From contig NZ_JAGIOF010000001.1 in assembly GCF_017876535.1 (NCBI RefSeq), positions 1,426,001 to 1,490,000 of the forward strand: a stretch of 64,000 nt of DNA, written 5' to 3'. Below are positions 36,125 through 45,771 of the stretch, in pieces (the stretch's first letter is position 1; every line of letters starts with the position of its first letter). This DNA is from Paeniglutamicibacter kerguelensis (GTDB lineage: Bacteria; Actinomycetota; Actinomycetes; Actinomycetales; Micrococcaceae). The translations under genes were made by a program, and so were the position numbers. A model generated the notes under the pieces. It was not told the origin of the DNA, searched no databases, and saw only the letters and a list, made by a program, of their open reading frames with translations.

Positions 36125-37315
36125 CTACCTTGCGCCGAGCAGGTGTTCGATGAACAGCTGCTGCAGCTTCACGAAGCCGAAGCCCTTGCCGCCCATGTAG
36201 GCGTCGGCATCGAATTCCTCGTAGGAGGACGTGTCGGCGATCAGTTCTGCGTGGCCCTCGCCCGGGTTCAGGGTGGGGACGTTGATTTCCTCGACCTTGG
36301 AGATTGCCAGGGCGGCCTTCACCTCCGGGTCGGCCCGGAACGCCGCCGCGCGTTCCTTCAGGAGCAGGTAGGTGCGCATGTTGGCGGCCGCGGAGTCCCA
36401 GACGCCGTCGAAGTCCTCGGTGCGGGAAGGCTTGTAGTCGAAGTGGCGCGGGCCGGCGTAGGCCTGGGAGCCGCCGGGGCCGCCGTTCTCCAGCAGGTCC
36501 ACCAGGGAGAAGGCGTTTTGCAGGTCGCCGTGGCCGAAGACGAGGTCCTGGTCGAACTTCACGCCGCGCTGTCCGTTGAGGTCGATGTGGAAGAGCTTGC
36601 CGCGGTCCAGCGCCTGGGCGATCCCGTGGGTGAAGTTCAGGCCGGCCATTTGCTCGTGCCCGGTTTCCGGGTTGACACCGAACATTTCCGGTCGGTCCAG
36701 GGTCTCGATGAAGGCCAGGGCGTGACCGACCGTCGGGAGCAGGATGTCGCCGCGTGGTTCGTTGGGCTTGGGCTCGATCGCAAAGCGGAGGTCGTAGCCG
36801 TTGTCGGTGACATACCCGGCGAGCAGGTTCACCGCCTCGCGGTAGCGCGCCAGCGCGCCGCGGACGTCCTTGGCGGCGTCGTATTCGCTGCCCTCGCGCC
36901 CGCCCCACATGACAAAGGTTTCGGCGCCCAGCTCGGCGGCCAGATCGATGTTCTCCAGGACCTTTCGCAGGGCGAACCGGCGGACGTCGCGGTCGTTGCT
37001 GGTGAACCCGCCGTCCTTGAAGACGGGATGGCTGAACAGGTTTGTGGTGACCATTGGAACGACCATGCCTGTGGACTCTAGGGCACCCTTGAGACGCTTG
37101 ATCTGCGTGCGGCGCGCGGTGGGGAAGGAGCCAAACGGGAACAGGTCGTCGTCGTGGAACGTGATTCCGTAGGCGCCGAGATCGGAAAGCCTGTTCACGG
37201 CCTCCACCACGTCCAGCGGCGGGCGCGTCGCGGAACCGAACTGGTCCTGCGCTTCCCAGCCGATGGTCCAGAGCCCGAAGGAGAATTTGTCGTCGCGGGT
37301 GGGTTCAAGCGCCAT
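36125..37315 (-). CDS. xylA: xylose isomerase
   Basis: A 396-residue class I (actinobacterial) xylose isomerase. The catalytic histidine is in [16 protein letters not shown] (about residue 54), metal ligands are in [13 protein letters not shown] (about 179-191), [15 protein letters not shown] and [11 protein letters not shown], and the late [11 protein letters not shown]. It converts D-xylose to D-xylulose. Length matches the Streptomyces/Arthrobacter enzymes (~390). AGGAGC precedes the ATG. A promoter with TTGACA and an overlapping inverted repeat lies upstream (see 37346-37396). Confidence 0.95.
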   Translation of the reverse strand: MALEPTRDDKFSFGLWTIGWEAQDQFGSATRPPLDVVEAVNRLSDLGAYGITFHDDDLFPFGSFPTARRTQIKRLKGALESTGMVVPMVTTNLFSHPVFKDGGFTSNDRDVRRFALRKVLENIDLAAELGAETFVMWGGREGSEYDAAKDVRGALARYREAVNLLAGYVTDNGYDLRFAIEPKPNEPRGDILLPTVGHALAFIETLDRPEMFGVNPETGHEQMAGLNFTHGIAQALDRGKLFHIDLNGQRGVKFDQDLVFGHGDLQNAFSLVDLLENGGPGGSQAYAGPRHFDYKPSRTEDFDGVWDSAAANMRTYLLLKERAAAFRADPEVKAALAISKVEEINVPTLNPGEGHAELIADTSSYEEFDADAYMGGKGFGFVKLQQLFIEHLLGAR

Positions 37316-37345
37316 GGTGTTGCTCCTTGTATCTTCGGGTGTTCA

Positions 37346-37396
37346 TTTTCCAATAAGTTCTGTGTCCAAACATATTAGAAAAGATGCCGATGTCAA
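37346..37396 (-). promoter_or_regulatory. xylAB promoter with overlapping operator-like inverted repeat
   Basis: On the minus strand TTGACA (37396-37391), a 16-base spacer and TATGTT (37374-37369) form a sigma-A-type promoter about 50 bases before xylA. TTTTCCAATA (37346-37355) and TATTAGAAAA (37373-37382) are inverted repeats matching at nine of ten positions and covering the -10 region, where a repressor would block initiation. A ROK protein, the family of xylose repressors, is encoded at 40729-41967. Promoter and repeat are seen; the regulator is inferred. Confidence 0.6.
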
Positions 37397-37827
37397 CCCC
37401 TTTTCGTGGCAGCAACCTTCAGACAAAAATTGTGCACGTTCAAGGGAAATTCAGCGGGGGACATGAGGGAGAGTTTATGTTGTGCAATTCGCAAAATGGT
37501 GAAGAGGGCATGCGTGAACAATGTCAGGCGGAGTGTTCAACGCGTGCGCAGGGAGAACCAGGTGGGTCAATGCAAGAGCCGGTGGCGGGCGCGGAACCGC
37601 CATTGGGGCGCCAGGCAGCCGGTAGTGCGTACTCCTGAACTGCATGTGTCGGCCGGCAAACCGATAGCCACCGGCCGCGGGCAGTGGTGCCGTCGACAGA
37701 ATTTGAGGCTGCGAGTGGGGGTCAGAGGGTGAGTAATCGCAGCACGTGGATTACAGCCCTGATCCGAACAACTTTGCTCTAAACGTCACCAATCCCGTAG
37801 GGAGGAGGGACGCTGAGCTCATGTGCG
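37397..37827. other. intergenic stretch upstream of xylA
   Basis: Plus-strand frames of 80-108 codons exist but show no family, and their composition is that of non-coding DNA. Nothing else was recognised. Confidence 0.4.
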
Positions 37828-38970
37828 CTAAGGTCCCACAACCGTGTCGATCTGAACCTTTGCACCCAGCGGTAGTGCTGCCACCTGAACCGGAGTGCGG
37901 ACCGGGAACGGTCCACGCAAGTGACTAGCGTAGGCGGCCGGAGGGCCTCCGTTAATGGCACCAGCGGACGGCTTGCGCTGGTTCTCATGTAAGGGGGGAT
38001 GCGCCGGTGGGGAGAAGCTCGCCGGAGCGGCAATTGTTGGATAGGTCCGGTCGCGGTATCGCGTCGGGCTCATCCCGAATCGTCTCTTGAAAGCCGTGCT
38101 CAACGCAAAGGGGCTGCCATACCCGACCTTGAATGCGATCTGTGCGGTTGTGAGATGGGGTTCGGCAAGTAGTTCACTGGCGAGTAGCATCCGCCAGTTC
38201 GTCAGGTAGGTCATGGGCGGTTCGCCCACTATGGCGCGGAACCGACTCGCGAGGGTTGCCCGGGACACGTTGAGACGCTGTGCGAGTGATTCAAGGCTCC
38301 AAGAATCTGCGGGCGATTCGTGGAAAAAAGTCAGTGCCTTGGCGACGATAGGGTCGTTGCCGCCGGCAAGCCAGCCTCGTGCGGTTTCTGGGTGGAGCCT
38401 GGCCCATGCGCGGATCGAGTGGACGAGAAGCACGTCGAGCAGCCGATCGATGACGCTGCCTTGCCCCGGTGCCTCGGTGGTAATTTCACCTTCGAGGAAA
38501 CCGAGCAGGGACTGGCTGACGTTCCCGGACGGGACGATAGCCACTCGGGGCAAAGCGTTTGTGACGACCGCACCTACCTCGGTGTTGGTTTCGTAGGTGC
38601 CGATGAGCATCGTCGTTGCCCCGGAGGAGTCATTGCCCCAAGTTCGTATTCCGTGGGTCAGGCTCGGGTGGAGATCTTCCCCGGAAGGGGAAGTGCACCG
38701 TTGCCCGGGATGAATGACCACATCCGGGTCGCGTTCGGGATCATCGGACACGATGTAGGGGGCTGTGCCTCGGACGACAGCAATGTCGCCTTTGTTCAGT
38801 GGGAATCGGTCGTTGTCGGCTTCCAAGAATGCACTGCCCGTCATCATGGCCATGACAGTCAGGGGCGCTTGGTCCTGCACACGAATGGACCAACCGGGCG
38901 ACATGACCATCCGGAGCGCAAAGGCGCTGCGCGCCCGGGGGCCGTCCAAGAGGCGAGTCAGTGGATCCAT
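37828..38970 (-). CDS. AraC family transcriptional regulator with cupin-like sensor
   Basis: A 380-residue regulator. Residues ~5-190 form a Cupin_6-type ligand domain (MVMSPGWSIRVQDQAPLTVMAMMTGSAFLE, then KGDIAVVRGTAPY). Residues ~215-310 are the double helix-turn-helix: LESLAQRLNVSRATLASRFRA and TTAQIAFKVGYGSPFALSTAFKRRFGMSPTRYR. An additional ~70-residue proline-rich tail follows, longer than usual. It is divergent from the NmrA-like and DUF1772 genes, the common arrangement in which such regulators control an adjacent redox or detoxification pair. Inducer unknown. Confidence 0.87.
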   Translation of the reverse strand: MDPLTRLLDGPRARSAFALRMVMSPGWSIRVQDQAPLTVMAMMTGSAFLEADNDRFPLNKGDIAVVRGTAPYIVSDDPERDPDVVIHPGQRCTSPSGEDLHPSLTHGIRTWGNDSSGATTMLIGTYETNTEVGAVVTNALPRVAIVPSGNVSQSLLGFLEGEITTEAPGQGSVIDRLLDVLLVHSIRAWARLHPETARGWLAGGNDPIVAKALTFFHESPADSWSLESLAQRLNVSRATLASRFRAIVGEPPMTYLTNWRMLLASELLAEPHLTTAQIAFKVGYGSPFALSTAFKRRFGMSPTRYRDRTYPTIAAPASFSPPAHPPLHENQRKPSAGAINGGPPAAYASHLRGPFPVRTPVQVAALPLGAKVQIDTVVGP

Positions 38971-39050
38971 GCCATAAACCTAGACGACCACGTATGGATT
39001 TGCATCATAGAGATATTCATAGTGCGGGATTGATGCAGTTGACTGGTGTC

Positions 39051-39893
39051 ATGACTAATACAGATGTGCTTGTACTTGGCGGTACTGGTCGCACGGGCCG
39101 CCGAATCGTTCGCCGTCTACACAACCGCGGCATCCAGACGCGGGTCGCTTCCAGACAGGGAAAGAATCCGTGGTCGTGGGAGGACCGCTCAACCTGGGAC
39201 ACCGCGCTCCACGGAGCTTCGGCTGCCTATGTTTGCTATTCGCCGGATCTGGCCTTTCCCGGCGTGGCGGAGCTAATCGGCGAGTTCGCCGAACAGGCGC
39301 GCAAGCTGGGCGTGAATCGCCTGGTGCTGCTCTCGGGCCGCGGGGAAAAGGGAGCTCTCGTGAGCGAAAGGGCCGTGCAGGATACGGTTGCGGAATGGAC
39401 GATCATCCGATCCTCGTGGTTCGCCCAGAATTTCAGTGAGCATTTTCTGCTCGGTCCCGTCCTTCGGAGTCGACTCGTCCTGCCGGCGGGCGATGTGCTG
39501 GAACCTTTCATCGATCTTGACGATCTTGCCGAGGTCGCAAGCGCGGCGCTTGTCGAGCAAGGGCACGCGGGGGCCGTCTACGAAGTGACCGGGCCTCGGT
39601 TGTTGTCCATGCTAGATGTGGCGGACGAGATCTCAGCGGCGACCGGACGGCACATTGAATACGCCCCCAGCACGGCCGAGGAGTTCGTGGCCGACGTAGC
39701 CTTGGATGGCATCCCGCATCAGGATGCTCGACCCCTCGCTGAGCTATTCGAGTCGATCCTCGATGGGCGCAATGCCTCTGTCACCGACGATCTGGAAAGG
39801 GCTCTTGGCCGGCCCGGGACGGACTTCACCGAGTATGCCCGCCGCGTTGCCGCGCTCGGCATCTGGAGCCCACGTATCAAGGCAAGCGCATGA
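39051..39893 (+). CDS. NmrA-like NAD(P)-binding protein
   Basis: A 280-residue Rossmann protein of the atypical SDR (NmrA/TMR-like) type. VLVLGGTGRTGRRIVRRL at the start binds NAD(P); VNRLVLLSGRGEKGA and WTIIRSSWFAQNF are typical of the family, which lacks the SDR catalytic tyrosine. Some members are redox sensors, others reductases. ATG at 39051 is chosen because the nucleotide motif then lies at residue 9; ATG at 39033 is possible. It overlaps the DUF1772 gene by four bases and is read away from the AraC gene. Confidence 0.85.
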   Translation: MTNTDVLVLGGTGRTGRRIVRRLHNRGIQTRVASRQGKNPWSWEDRSTWDTALHGASAAYVCYSPDLAFPGVAELIGEFAEQARKLGVNRLVLLSGRGEKGALVSERAVQDTVAEWTIIRSSWFAQNFSEHFLLGPVLRSRLVLPAGDVLEPFIDLDDLAEVASAALVEQGHAGAVYEVTGPRLLSMLDVADEISAATGRHIEYAPSTAEEFVADVALDGIPHQDARPLAELFESILDGRNASVTDDLERALGRPGTDFTEYARRVAALGIWSPRIKASA

Positions 39894-40369
39894 GCAACAC
39901 GATCATAACCGCCCTGACGGCCGCTTCTGCTGTCTGCGCCGGCGTCGCGGGAGGGGTCTACTTTGCCTTTACGGTGATTGTCATGCCAGCACTTCGAACC
40001 CTGCCTGCAGCTGAATCAGTTACTGCGATGCAACGTATCAATGACAGTGCAGTTCGAAAGCCCTTTATGGCCGTTTTCTTCGGCGGTGCGGCAGCCTCCG
40101 CCGGCGTGCTTGTTGCGGACCTAACCACAGGTGGGACAGCTTCAAACCGCTTTGCCGGCGCAGCCTTGGCCCTCGTCTCGTTCGGCGTCACCGTCGCGCG
40201 CAACGTTCCCCTCAACAACACCATCGCCCGGGTAGCCCCTGACTCGCTGGAATCCGCAGCTCAATGGATGGCCTTTGACCGTAGCTGGAGCAGATCAAAC
40301 CTTGTACGCGGATCGGCTGCGATAGCCGCAACGATCCTTCTCGTGGAGTCGCTTTCAAGATCGGCCTGA
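39890..40369 (+). CDS. DUF1772 (anthrone-oxygenase-like) membrane protein
   Basis: A 159-residue membrane protein with four spans. GGVYFAFTVIVMPALRTLPAAESVTAMQRIN near the start, VARNVPLNNTIA and FDRSWSRSNLVRG are DUF1772 signatures; some fungal members are anthrone oxygenases. It overlaps the NmrA gene by four bases (ATGA) and is probably translated with it. The pair under AraC control suggests conversion of a small aromatic or quinone-like compound, which is inference. Confidence 0.85.
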   Translation: MSNTIITALTAASAVCAGVAGGVYFAFTVIVMPALRTLPAAESVTAMQRINDSAVRKPFMAVFFGGAAASAGVLVADLTTGGTASNRFAGAALALVSFGVTVARNVPLNNTIARVAPDSLESAAQWMAFDRSWSRSNLVRGSAAIAATILLVESLSRSA

Positions 40370-40674
40370 TTTCCGCGGGGCAGGGGAACGGTAACCGATG
40401 CTTGCAAAGCCATGGCTGGACTGCTCGCCGGTTTCGCGCGCGTATCCACCAATTGCCAGTCCCCACAGCCCGGAAGAATGCATGGGTTGCCCGTGCCGTG
40501 GGCCGCTTCCCCTTCAACGCCCGGGCGCCCTCCACGAAACGGGAAGCCGCGCGACGGCGGAAATTGCCGAACTCATTGCGGTTGCCCGTTCAACCGTTCG
40601 CCGCGCCATCAAATGCTCCGACGACATCACCGGTTGGATCCGCATGATTTCACCGTCGACACCGGAGCAATCGC
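40370..40674. other. intergenic stretch between convergent genes
   Basis: About 300 bases without a supported gene; only short arginine-rich frames occur. It ends at the hairpin that terminates the ROK gene. Confidence 0.4.
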
Positions 40675-40714
40675 AGGGACTCCCCGGGCTCGGGATGCTG
40701 CTCGGGGAGTCCCT
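40675..40714. terminator. hairpin terminator at the end of the ROK gene
   Basis: AGGGACTCCCCG (40675-40686) pairs with CGGGGAGTCCCT (40703-40714), extended inward by a G-T wobble and two more pairs, with TTT on the plus strand. It begins 15 bases beyond the ROK stop codon. Confidence 0.8.
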
Positions 40715-40728
40715 TTCCCTGAGGATTC

Positions 40729-41967
40729 CTAGGCAGACGCACCCGCGGTGGCCAGGATGCTGGCCGGGTCGGCCAGGAACGGCGCGAAGGCCAGTTGGGC
40801 CGCGCCCACCAGGAGCAGGTCGGCTCCCAGCTCGGCCCTTGCGAAGCGGACGTCTTCGCTCGGCCCCGCCAGCGCCCGGGATTTCACCAACCGGGCCATC
40901 CGCTGCGGATCGGCCGAGTACAGGGTGCCCAGGAATCCGCCAAAGATGATGAGTTCCGGGTTGAAGATGTTCACGGTTCCTCGCAGCGCGTCGGCGAGGA
41001 ATTCCATCTGCCGGTGCACCACCTCGAGGACCTCGACATCGGGGCCCCCCGGACGGGAAACTTGCGCAAGGAGCGCGCTTTCCAGCTCCTCGAGCCCGGA
41101 CTTTCCCAGTCCCAGAGTTGCCAGCAGCTGCTCCTGCCGCACTTCGGTTTCCAGGCAGCCATGGGCGCCGCAATGGCACGGCTTGCCCGCGGAGTTGACC
41201 AGGGTGTGGCCGAACTCGCCGGCGAAACCGCTGGCCCCCTTGAGGAGCTTGCCCTCGACGGCGATGCCGCCGCCGATGCCGCTGGCACCTCCATTGAGGT
41301 AGACATGGTCGCGGACCCCGCGGCCGGCACCGAAGAGGGATTCCGCCATGAGGCCCGTGGAAGCGTCGTTCGCCGCCGCCACCGGAAGCCCGAGCGCCGT
41401 GCCGAGCATTCCGGCAAGCGGCACGTTGTGCCAGGCAAGGTGCGGGGCCAGCACAACCACGCCGTCCTGTTCGCGGACCAAACCTGGAACGGCCAGCCCG
41501 ACGCCGACCGTCCGGAAGGAACTTTGCAGTTCCCCGGCCATCCCCGCGACAACCGCCGCAACGATGTTGACGACCTCCTCCGGGGTCGGGACCCGGGCGG
41601 TGTCGTAGCGGATCCGCTTGAGCACCTTGCCGGACAGTGAGACCAGGCCGATGGTCACGGCGTCGACCTCCGGGTTGACCGCGATGGCCACGACGTCTTC
41701 GCGCGGGACGATGATGGGGCTGGGCCGCCCCGCGTGGTGGGTCGAACCCGGCTCTTGCTCCTCGACGAGCCCGAGCTCCACCAGCTCGGCCACGAGGCCG
41801 CCGACGGTGGAACGGTTCAGGCCCGTCGCCCTGGTGATTTCCGCACGGGACACCCGGCGTTGCGTATGCGCCATGCCCAGCACCGCGGCCAGGTTGCTTC
41901 GACGGACGTTGTCCAGATTGCTGCCCGTGCGCGCGGTTGGAGCCACTGCGGAATCGGAAACCGACAC
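40729..41967 (-). CDS. ROK family transcriptional repressor
   Basis: A 412-residue repressor. An N-terminal winged helix (about residues 20-85) contains SRAEITRATGLNRSTVGGLVAELVELGLVEE. The ROK sugar-kinase-like domain follows, with AVNPEVDAVTIGLVSLSGKV, GVGLAVPGLV and the zinc motif GEFGHTLVNSAGKPCHCGAHGCLE (around 240-265). This is the XylR/NagC architecture, in which sugar binding releases DNA. It lies downstream of the isomerase, dehydrogenase and binding-protein genes in the same direction and 3.4 kb from xylA, so it could control the ABC-transporter cluster, xylAB or both. The inducer is unknown. Confidence 0.9.
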   Translation of the reverse strand: MSVSDSAVAPTARTGSNLDNVRRSNLAAVLGMAHTQRRVSRAEITRATGLNRSTVGGLVAELVELGLVEEQEPGSTHHAGRPSPIIVPREDVVAIAVNPEVDAVTIGLVSLSGKVLKRIRYDTARVPTPEEVVNIVAAVVAGMAGELQSSFRTVGVGLAVPGLVREQDGVVVLAPHLAWHNVPLAGMLGTALGLPVAAANDASTGLMAESLFGAGRGVRDHVYLNGGASGIGGGIAVEGKLLKGASGFAGEFGHTLVNSAGKPCHCGAHGCLETEVRQEQLLATLGLGKSGLEELESALLAQVSRPGGPDVEVLEVVHRQMEFLADALRGTVNIFNPELIIFGGFLGTLYSADPQRMARLVKSRALAGPSEDVRFARAELGADLLLVGAAQLAFAPFLADPASILATAGASA

Positions 41968-42082
41968 TCAGATCACCTCTCTGGACTCGCTTGAAACAAC
42001 GCTTGCACTGTGTGGGCCGGCAGCTGCATCGTTCACACGTGCAGGCCGGGCGCAGAATCTTAACCGCATAGGGTGCCTAATT

Positions 42083-43084
42083 TTATTGCGCTTTGAAGGC
42101 CGAGTCGAACGCGGCCACCGGTGCGGCGAAGGCGTTACGTTTTACGAAGGCCAGCGCCTCCGGGGCGCCGAGCAGCCGGTCCATGCCCGCGTCCTCCCAT
42201 TCGACGGAGATGGGCCCGTCGTAGCCGATCGAATTCAGCGCGCGGAAGCTTGCCTCCCAGGGAACGTCGCCGCGGCCGGTGGAGACGAAGTCCCAGCCCC
42301 GGTTCAGGTCCGCCCAGGCCAGGTGGGATCCCAGCACGCCGTTGCGGCCGTTGCCGAGGCGCAGCTTCACGTCCTTGCAGTCGACATGGATGATGCGGTC
42401 GGCGAACTCCAGGATGAAATCCACCGGGTCGAGCTGCTGCCACATGAAGTGGCTGGGGTCCCAGTTCAGGCAAAACGCCTTGCGGTGCCCGATGGCCTCC
42501 AGGGTGCGCTTGGTGGTCCAGTAGTCGTAGGCTATTTCGCTGGGGTGCACCTCGTGGGCGAAGCGCACGCCAACCTCGTCGAACACGTCGAGGATGGGAT
42601 TCCAGCGGTCGGCAAAGTCCTGGTAGCCGGCGTCGATTGCGTCCTGGGAAACCGGCGGGAACATGGCCACGTACTTCCAGATGCTGGATCCGGTGAATCC
42701 AATGACGGTGTCCACGCCGAGTTTCGCCGCCAGGCGGGCCGTGTTTTTCATTTCCTCCGCCGCCCGGCGGCGCACGCCCTCCGGGTCCCCGTCGCCCCAC
42801 ACCGTATCCGAAAGGATCTCCCAGTGGCGCTGGTCGATGGGATCGTCGCAGACGGCCTGGCCCTTGAGGTGGTTGGAGATCGCGTAGACCTTCAGGTTGT
42901 ATCTGGCGAGCAGGGCAAGCTTGTCGGCCACGTACTGGTCGTCGTCCCAGCGCCAGGGGTCCAGGTGGTCGCCCCAGCAGGCGATTTCCAGGCCGTCGTA
43001 GCCCCACCCGGAGGCGAGCGCGGCAACTTCTTCCAGCGGCAGGTCGGCCCACTGGCCGGTGAACAAGGTGATGGGGCGGGTCAT
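42083..43084 (-). CDS. sugar phosphate isomerase/epimerase, TIM barrel
   Basis: A 333-residue AP-endonuclease-2-type TIM barrel. [34 protein letters not shown] at the start, [21 protein letters not shown] (metal ligand), [21 protein letters not shown] and VEWEDAG mark the metal-dependent isomerase/epimerase family found with Gfo/Idh/MocA enzymes in sugar and inositol catabolism. GAGGAGA precedes the ATG at 43084. It is 53 bases downstream of the dehydrogenase gene. The exact substrate is not predictable. Confidence 0.9.
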   Translation of the reverse strand: MTRPITLFTGQWADLPLEEVAALASGWGYDGLEIACWGDHLDPWRWDDDQYVADKLALLARYNLKVYAISNHLKGQAVCDDPIDQRHWEILSDTVWGDGDPEGVRRRAAEEMKNTARLAAKLGVDTVIGFTGSSIWKYVAMFPPVSQDAIDAGYQDFADRWNPILDVFDEVGVRFAHEVHPSEIAYDYWTTKRTLEAIGHRKAFCLNWDPSHFMWQQLDPVDFILEFADRIIHVDCKDVKLRLGNGRNGVLGSHLAWADLNRGWDFVSTGRGDVPWEASFRALNSIGYDGPISVEWEDAGMDRLLGAPEALAFVKRNAFAAPVAAFDSAFKAQ

Positions 43085-43137
43085 TTCGGTCTCCTCGGTG
43101 GCAATGGGTGTGTTGTGGTGGATGGGTGTTGGCCGGG

Positions 43138-44331
43138 TCAGTTGGCGACGGCGGTCCAGACGCTGTTTGCGGCGGCGCTTCGTTCGACGGCGTCGAGCAC
43201 TTGCTGGACCTGCAGGCCGTCGGCGAACGACGGCGTCGGCTGGGTGCCGGCGGCGACAGCCTGGATGAAGTCCCGGGCCTGGTGGGAAAAGCCGTGCTCG
43301 TAGCCCAGCATGTGCCCGGCCGGCCACCAGGCATCCACGTAGGGGTGCCCGGGTTCGGTGACAAGGATGGTGCTGAATCCCTGGGTTTGGCCAGGTGCGG
43401 TGGCGTCGAAGAACTGGAGTTCGTTGAGCCGTTCGAGGTCGAAGCCCAGCGCCCCCTTGGAGCCCGAGACTTCGATGCGCAGCGCGTTCTTGCGCCCGGT
43501 GCTGAAGCGGGTGGCCTCGAAGGACCCGAGGAAGCCGGAGGTGGTGTCCGTGGCGCCGAACCGGCCGGTGAATAGCGCCAGGTCATCGACGGTAACCGTG
43601 CCGCGCTCCCGCCCAGCGGTGCCCGAGAGCCCGCTGGATTCGGCAAGGACCGGGCGCTCGGCAATGATCGTCTCCATCGTGCCGCTGACCGAGGACAGGC
43701 TGGAACCGGTGATGTATTGGGCGAGGTCCACCGCGTGGGCCCCGATGTCTCCCAGCGCGCCCGAGCCGGCGCGGTTTTTCTGCAGGCGCCAGCTCAGCGG
43801 GCCGTCCTCGTCCATGAGCCAGTCCTGCAGGTAGCTGGCGCGGACCTGCCGGATCTCGCCCAGCCGTCCCTGGGCCACGAGGTCCCGGGCCAGCGTGGCG
43901 GCGGGCACCCGGCGGTAGGTGAAGCCCACCATGGCGTAGATTCCGCGCGCCGCGGCCCGCTCCGCCGCGGCGGCCATGGCCCGGGCTTCCTCCGCGGTGT
44001 TGGCCAGGGGCTTTTCGCACAGCACGTGTTTGCCCGCATCGAGCGCGGCAATGGCGATCTCCGCGTGGGAATCGCCGGGCGTTACGATGTCGACGATGTC
44101 GATGTCGTCCCGCAGGATTGCCTCGCGCCAATCGGTGGACACCTCTCCCCAGCCCCATTTTTGCGCGGCGGCCTCGGTGCGGCCGTGGTCCCGGCCGACC
44201 AGCAACGCCATTTCCGGGTGTGCCTGGAGCTCAAAGAACCGGGGAGCCACACGCCAGCCCTGCGAATGGGCGGCACCCATGAATCCGGCGCCGATCATGG
44301 CCACCCGCAAGCGGGGGGAGCTGTCAGTCAT
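43138..44331 (-). CDS. Gfo/Idh/MocA family oxidoreductase
   Basis: A 397-residue NAD(P)-dependent sugar or polyol dehydrogenase. [18 protein letters not shown] at the N-terminus is the Rossmann motif, [14 protein letters not shown] the conserved CEKP segment with the catalytic lysine, and [20 protein letters not shown] the substrate-side block with the catalytic histidine region. It probably oxidises the imported sugar to a keto derivative before the TIM-barrel enzyme acts. It lies between the isomerase and binding-protein genes on the same strand. Confidence 0.9.
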   Translation of the reverse strand: MTDSSPRLRVAMIGAGFMGAAHSQGWRVAPRFFELQAHPEMALLVGRDHGRTEAAAQKWGWGEVSTDWREAILRDDIDIVDIVTPGDSHAEIAIAALDAGKHVLCEKPLANTAEEARAMAAAAERAAARGIYAMVGFTYRRVPAATLARDLVAQGRLGEIRQVRASYLQDWLMDEDGPLSWRLQKNRAGSGALGDIGAHAVDLAQYITGSSLSSVSGTMETIIAERPVLAESSGLSGTAGRERGTVTVDDLALFTGRFGATDTTSGFLGSFEATRFSTGRKNALRIEVSGSKGALGFDLERLNELQFFDATAPGQTQGFSTILVTEPGHPYVDAWWPAGHMLGYEHGFSHQARDFIQAVAAGTQPTPSFADGLQVQQVLDAVERSAAANSVWTAVAN

Positions 44332-44409
44332 GTCTAACCTTTCTTGAAGATTACGGGGGGTGGTGCGGTGCCCGCGCCCCGCAGGATCGCGGGCACCGCG
44401 GGAAATGGA

Positions 44410-45480
44410 TCAGGAATCGAAGGCGGCACCGATGTAGGTGTCGACATTTTCCTTGGTGACGACCGGGGCGTCAAGCACCACTCGGTTCGGGACGCCCTGG
44501 GTGACAAAGTCGGTCGCCGGCAGGCCCAGTGCGATCAGGCGTGCCATGGCGATTCCGTCGGCGGCCTGGGTGGAAGGGTAGATGACGGTTGCGCGCAGGA
44601 CGCTGTCGCCGGCCTTGATCGATTCCATGGCGTTCTTGGAACCGGCCCCGCCGACCATGAAGAACTCGTTGCGGTTGGCGGCGGTGATGGCGGCCAGTAC
44701 GCCGATGCCCTGGTCGTCGTCGTGGTTCCACACGGCGTCCAGCTTCGGGGCCGATGCGAGCAGCTGCGAGGTTGCGGCCTCGCCGCCCTGGACGGTGAAG
44801 TCGGCGGCAACGCGGTTGGAAACCGTCAGCCCGCAGTCGCCGAGCGCTTCCTTGAAGCCGCGGCTGCGGTCCTGGGTCAGCGGCAGGCTGTCGATGCCGG
44901 CGATCTCCGCGACGACGGCGTCCTTCTTGCCCCCCAGTTCGTTACAGATGTAGGTGCCGGCGCTGACGCCCATGCCGTAGTTGTCGCCCAGGACCGTGGT
45001 GCGGGCGGCAAAATTGCTGCTGAATTCGCGGTCGACATTGACCACGGGAATGCCGGCCTGCATGGCCTTGATGGCGACGTCGGTCAGGGCGGCACCGTCG
45101 GTGGGCAGCATGACGATGGCGTCGACCTTGTTGTTGATGAAGGTTTCAATCTGGCTGATCTGCAGGCTGGCGTCGTTGGTTCCCTCGGCGACCACGAGTT
45201 CGACGTCGCTGAATCCCTTGGCGGACTTGAGTGCCGCGCTGTTGATGGCGCCCATCCAGCCGTGGTCGGCTGCGGGGCCGGAGAACCCGATCGTGACCTT
45301 TTCGCCGGGCTTGGCCGCCTCCGGGCTTGCCGGTGTTCCGGCGTCGCTGCTGGCTCCGCCGCTGCCGCCGGCTGCGGGGTCGGTCTCTCCGGGCGTACAT
45401 GCGGTGAGAAGTCCCGCAACGGCCAGCATCGCGCCCGAGGCGAGCAGTATCCGGTGACGTCGTGATCGTGTGTGGCGCAT
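44410..45480 (-). CDS. sugar ABC transporter substrate-binding lipoprotein
   Basis: A 356-residue periplasmic-binding-type protein of the ribose (Peripla_BP_4) family. An N-terminal signal ends in LAVAGLLTAC, a lipobox, so it is a membrane-anchored lipoprotein; a Gly/Ser/Pro linker follows. The mature protein has GWMGAINSAALKSAKG, VDAIVMLPTDGAALTDVAIKA, IPVVNVDREF and AVWNHDDDQGIGVLAAI, typical of this class. GGAGG lies eight bases before the ATG at 45480. The matching ATPase and permease genes are transcribed in the opposite direction from the same 290-base interval. Confidence 0.92.
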   Translation of the reverse strand: MRHTRSRRHRILLASGAMLAVAGLLTACTPGETDPAAGGSGGASSDAGTPASPEAAKPGEKVTIGFSGPAADHGWMGAINSAALKSAKGFSDVELVVAEGTNDASLQISQIETFINNKVDAIVMLPTDGAALTDVAIKAMQAGIPVVNVDREFSSNFAARTTVLGDNYGMGVSAGTYICNELGGKKDAVVAEIAGIDSLPLTQDRSRGFKEALGDCGLTVSNRVAADFTVQGGEAATSQLLASAPKLDAVWNHDDDQGIGVLAAITAANRNEFFMVGGAGSKNAMESIKAGDSVLRATVIYPSTQAADGIAMARLIALGLPATDFVTQGVPNRVVLDAPVVTKENVDTYIGAAFDS

Positions 45481-45771
45481 GTTGTTTCCTCCAAGTTGAT
45501 AAAACGCAAGTGTTCTGTGCAAGTGCTTACGAGTCGCCGCGGCGGAGGTGCTCATCCGGCTGAGACCAACCAAATGGGTCTCGGTGTCCACTTTGACGTG
45601 TGAAGCAACATATCAGGCAAATTTTCAGTTTGCTAGGGATTCAGACGGAAAGTATCACGAGAATTACGACGGAATCCGCACGGAACAAACAAACCAGAAT
45701 GTGCAGGTTTACGTGGAATTCTCTGGAAAACAACTGGTGCAAATTGGAGTTCTTGCTGTTATGTTGCCTCT
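45481..45771. promoter_or_regulatory. divergent control region of the sugar ABC transporter
   Basis: An AT-rich 291-base interval between divergent transport genes. A direct repeat GCAAGTG occurs at about 45507 and 45520 beside the binding-protein start, and the complementary CTTGCAC appears upstream of the ROK gene near 42003. TATGTT at 45760-45765 lies so close to the ATPase ATG (45772) that a transcript would begin at or near the start codon, and no ribosome-binding site is present, which suggests a leaderless mRNA. The regulator is inferred, not shown. Confidence 0.45.

Noticed and set aside
35396..37081. 561-codon plus-strand frame
   Set aside because: Antisense to xylB and xylA, which have unmistakable motifs.
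37384..37732. Plus-strand frames of 84 and 108 codons upstream of xylA
   Set aside because: They begin inside the xylA promoter region and have no protein-like pattern.
41618..43303. 561-codon plus-strand frame
   Set aside because: Antisense to the ROK and isomerase genes; no family resemblance.
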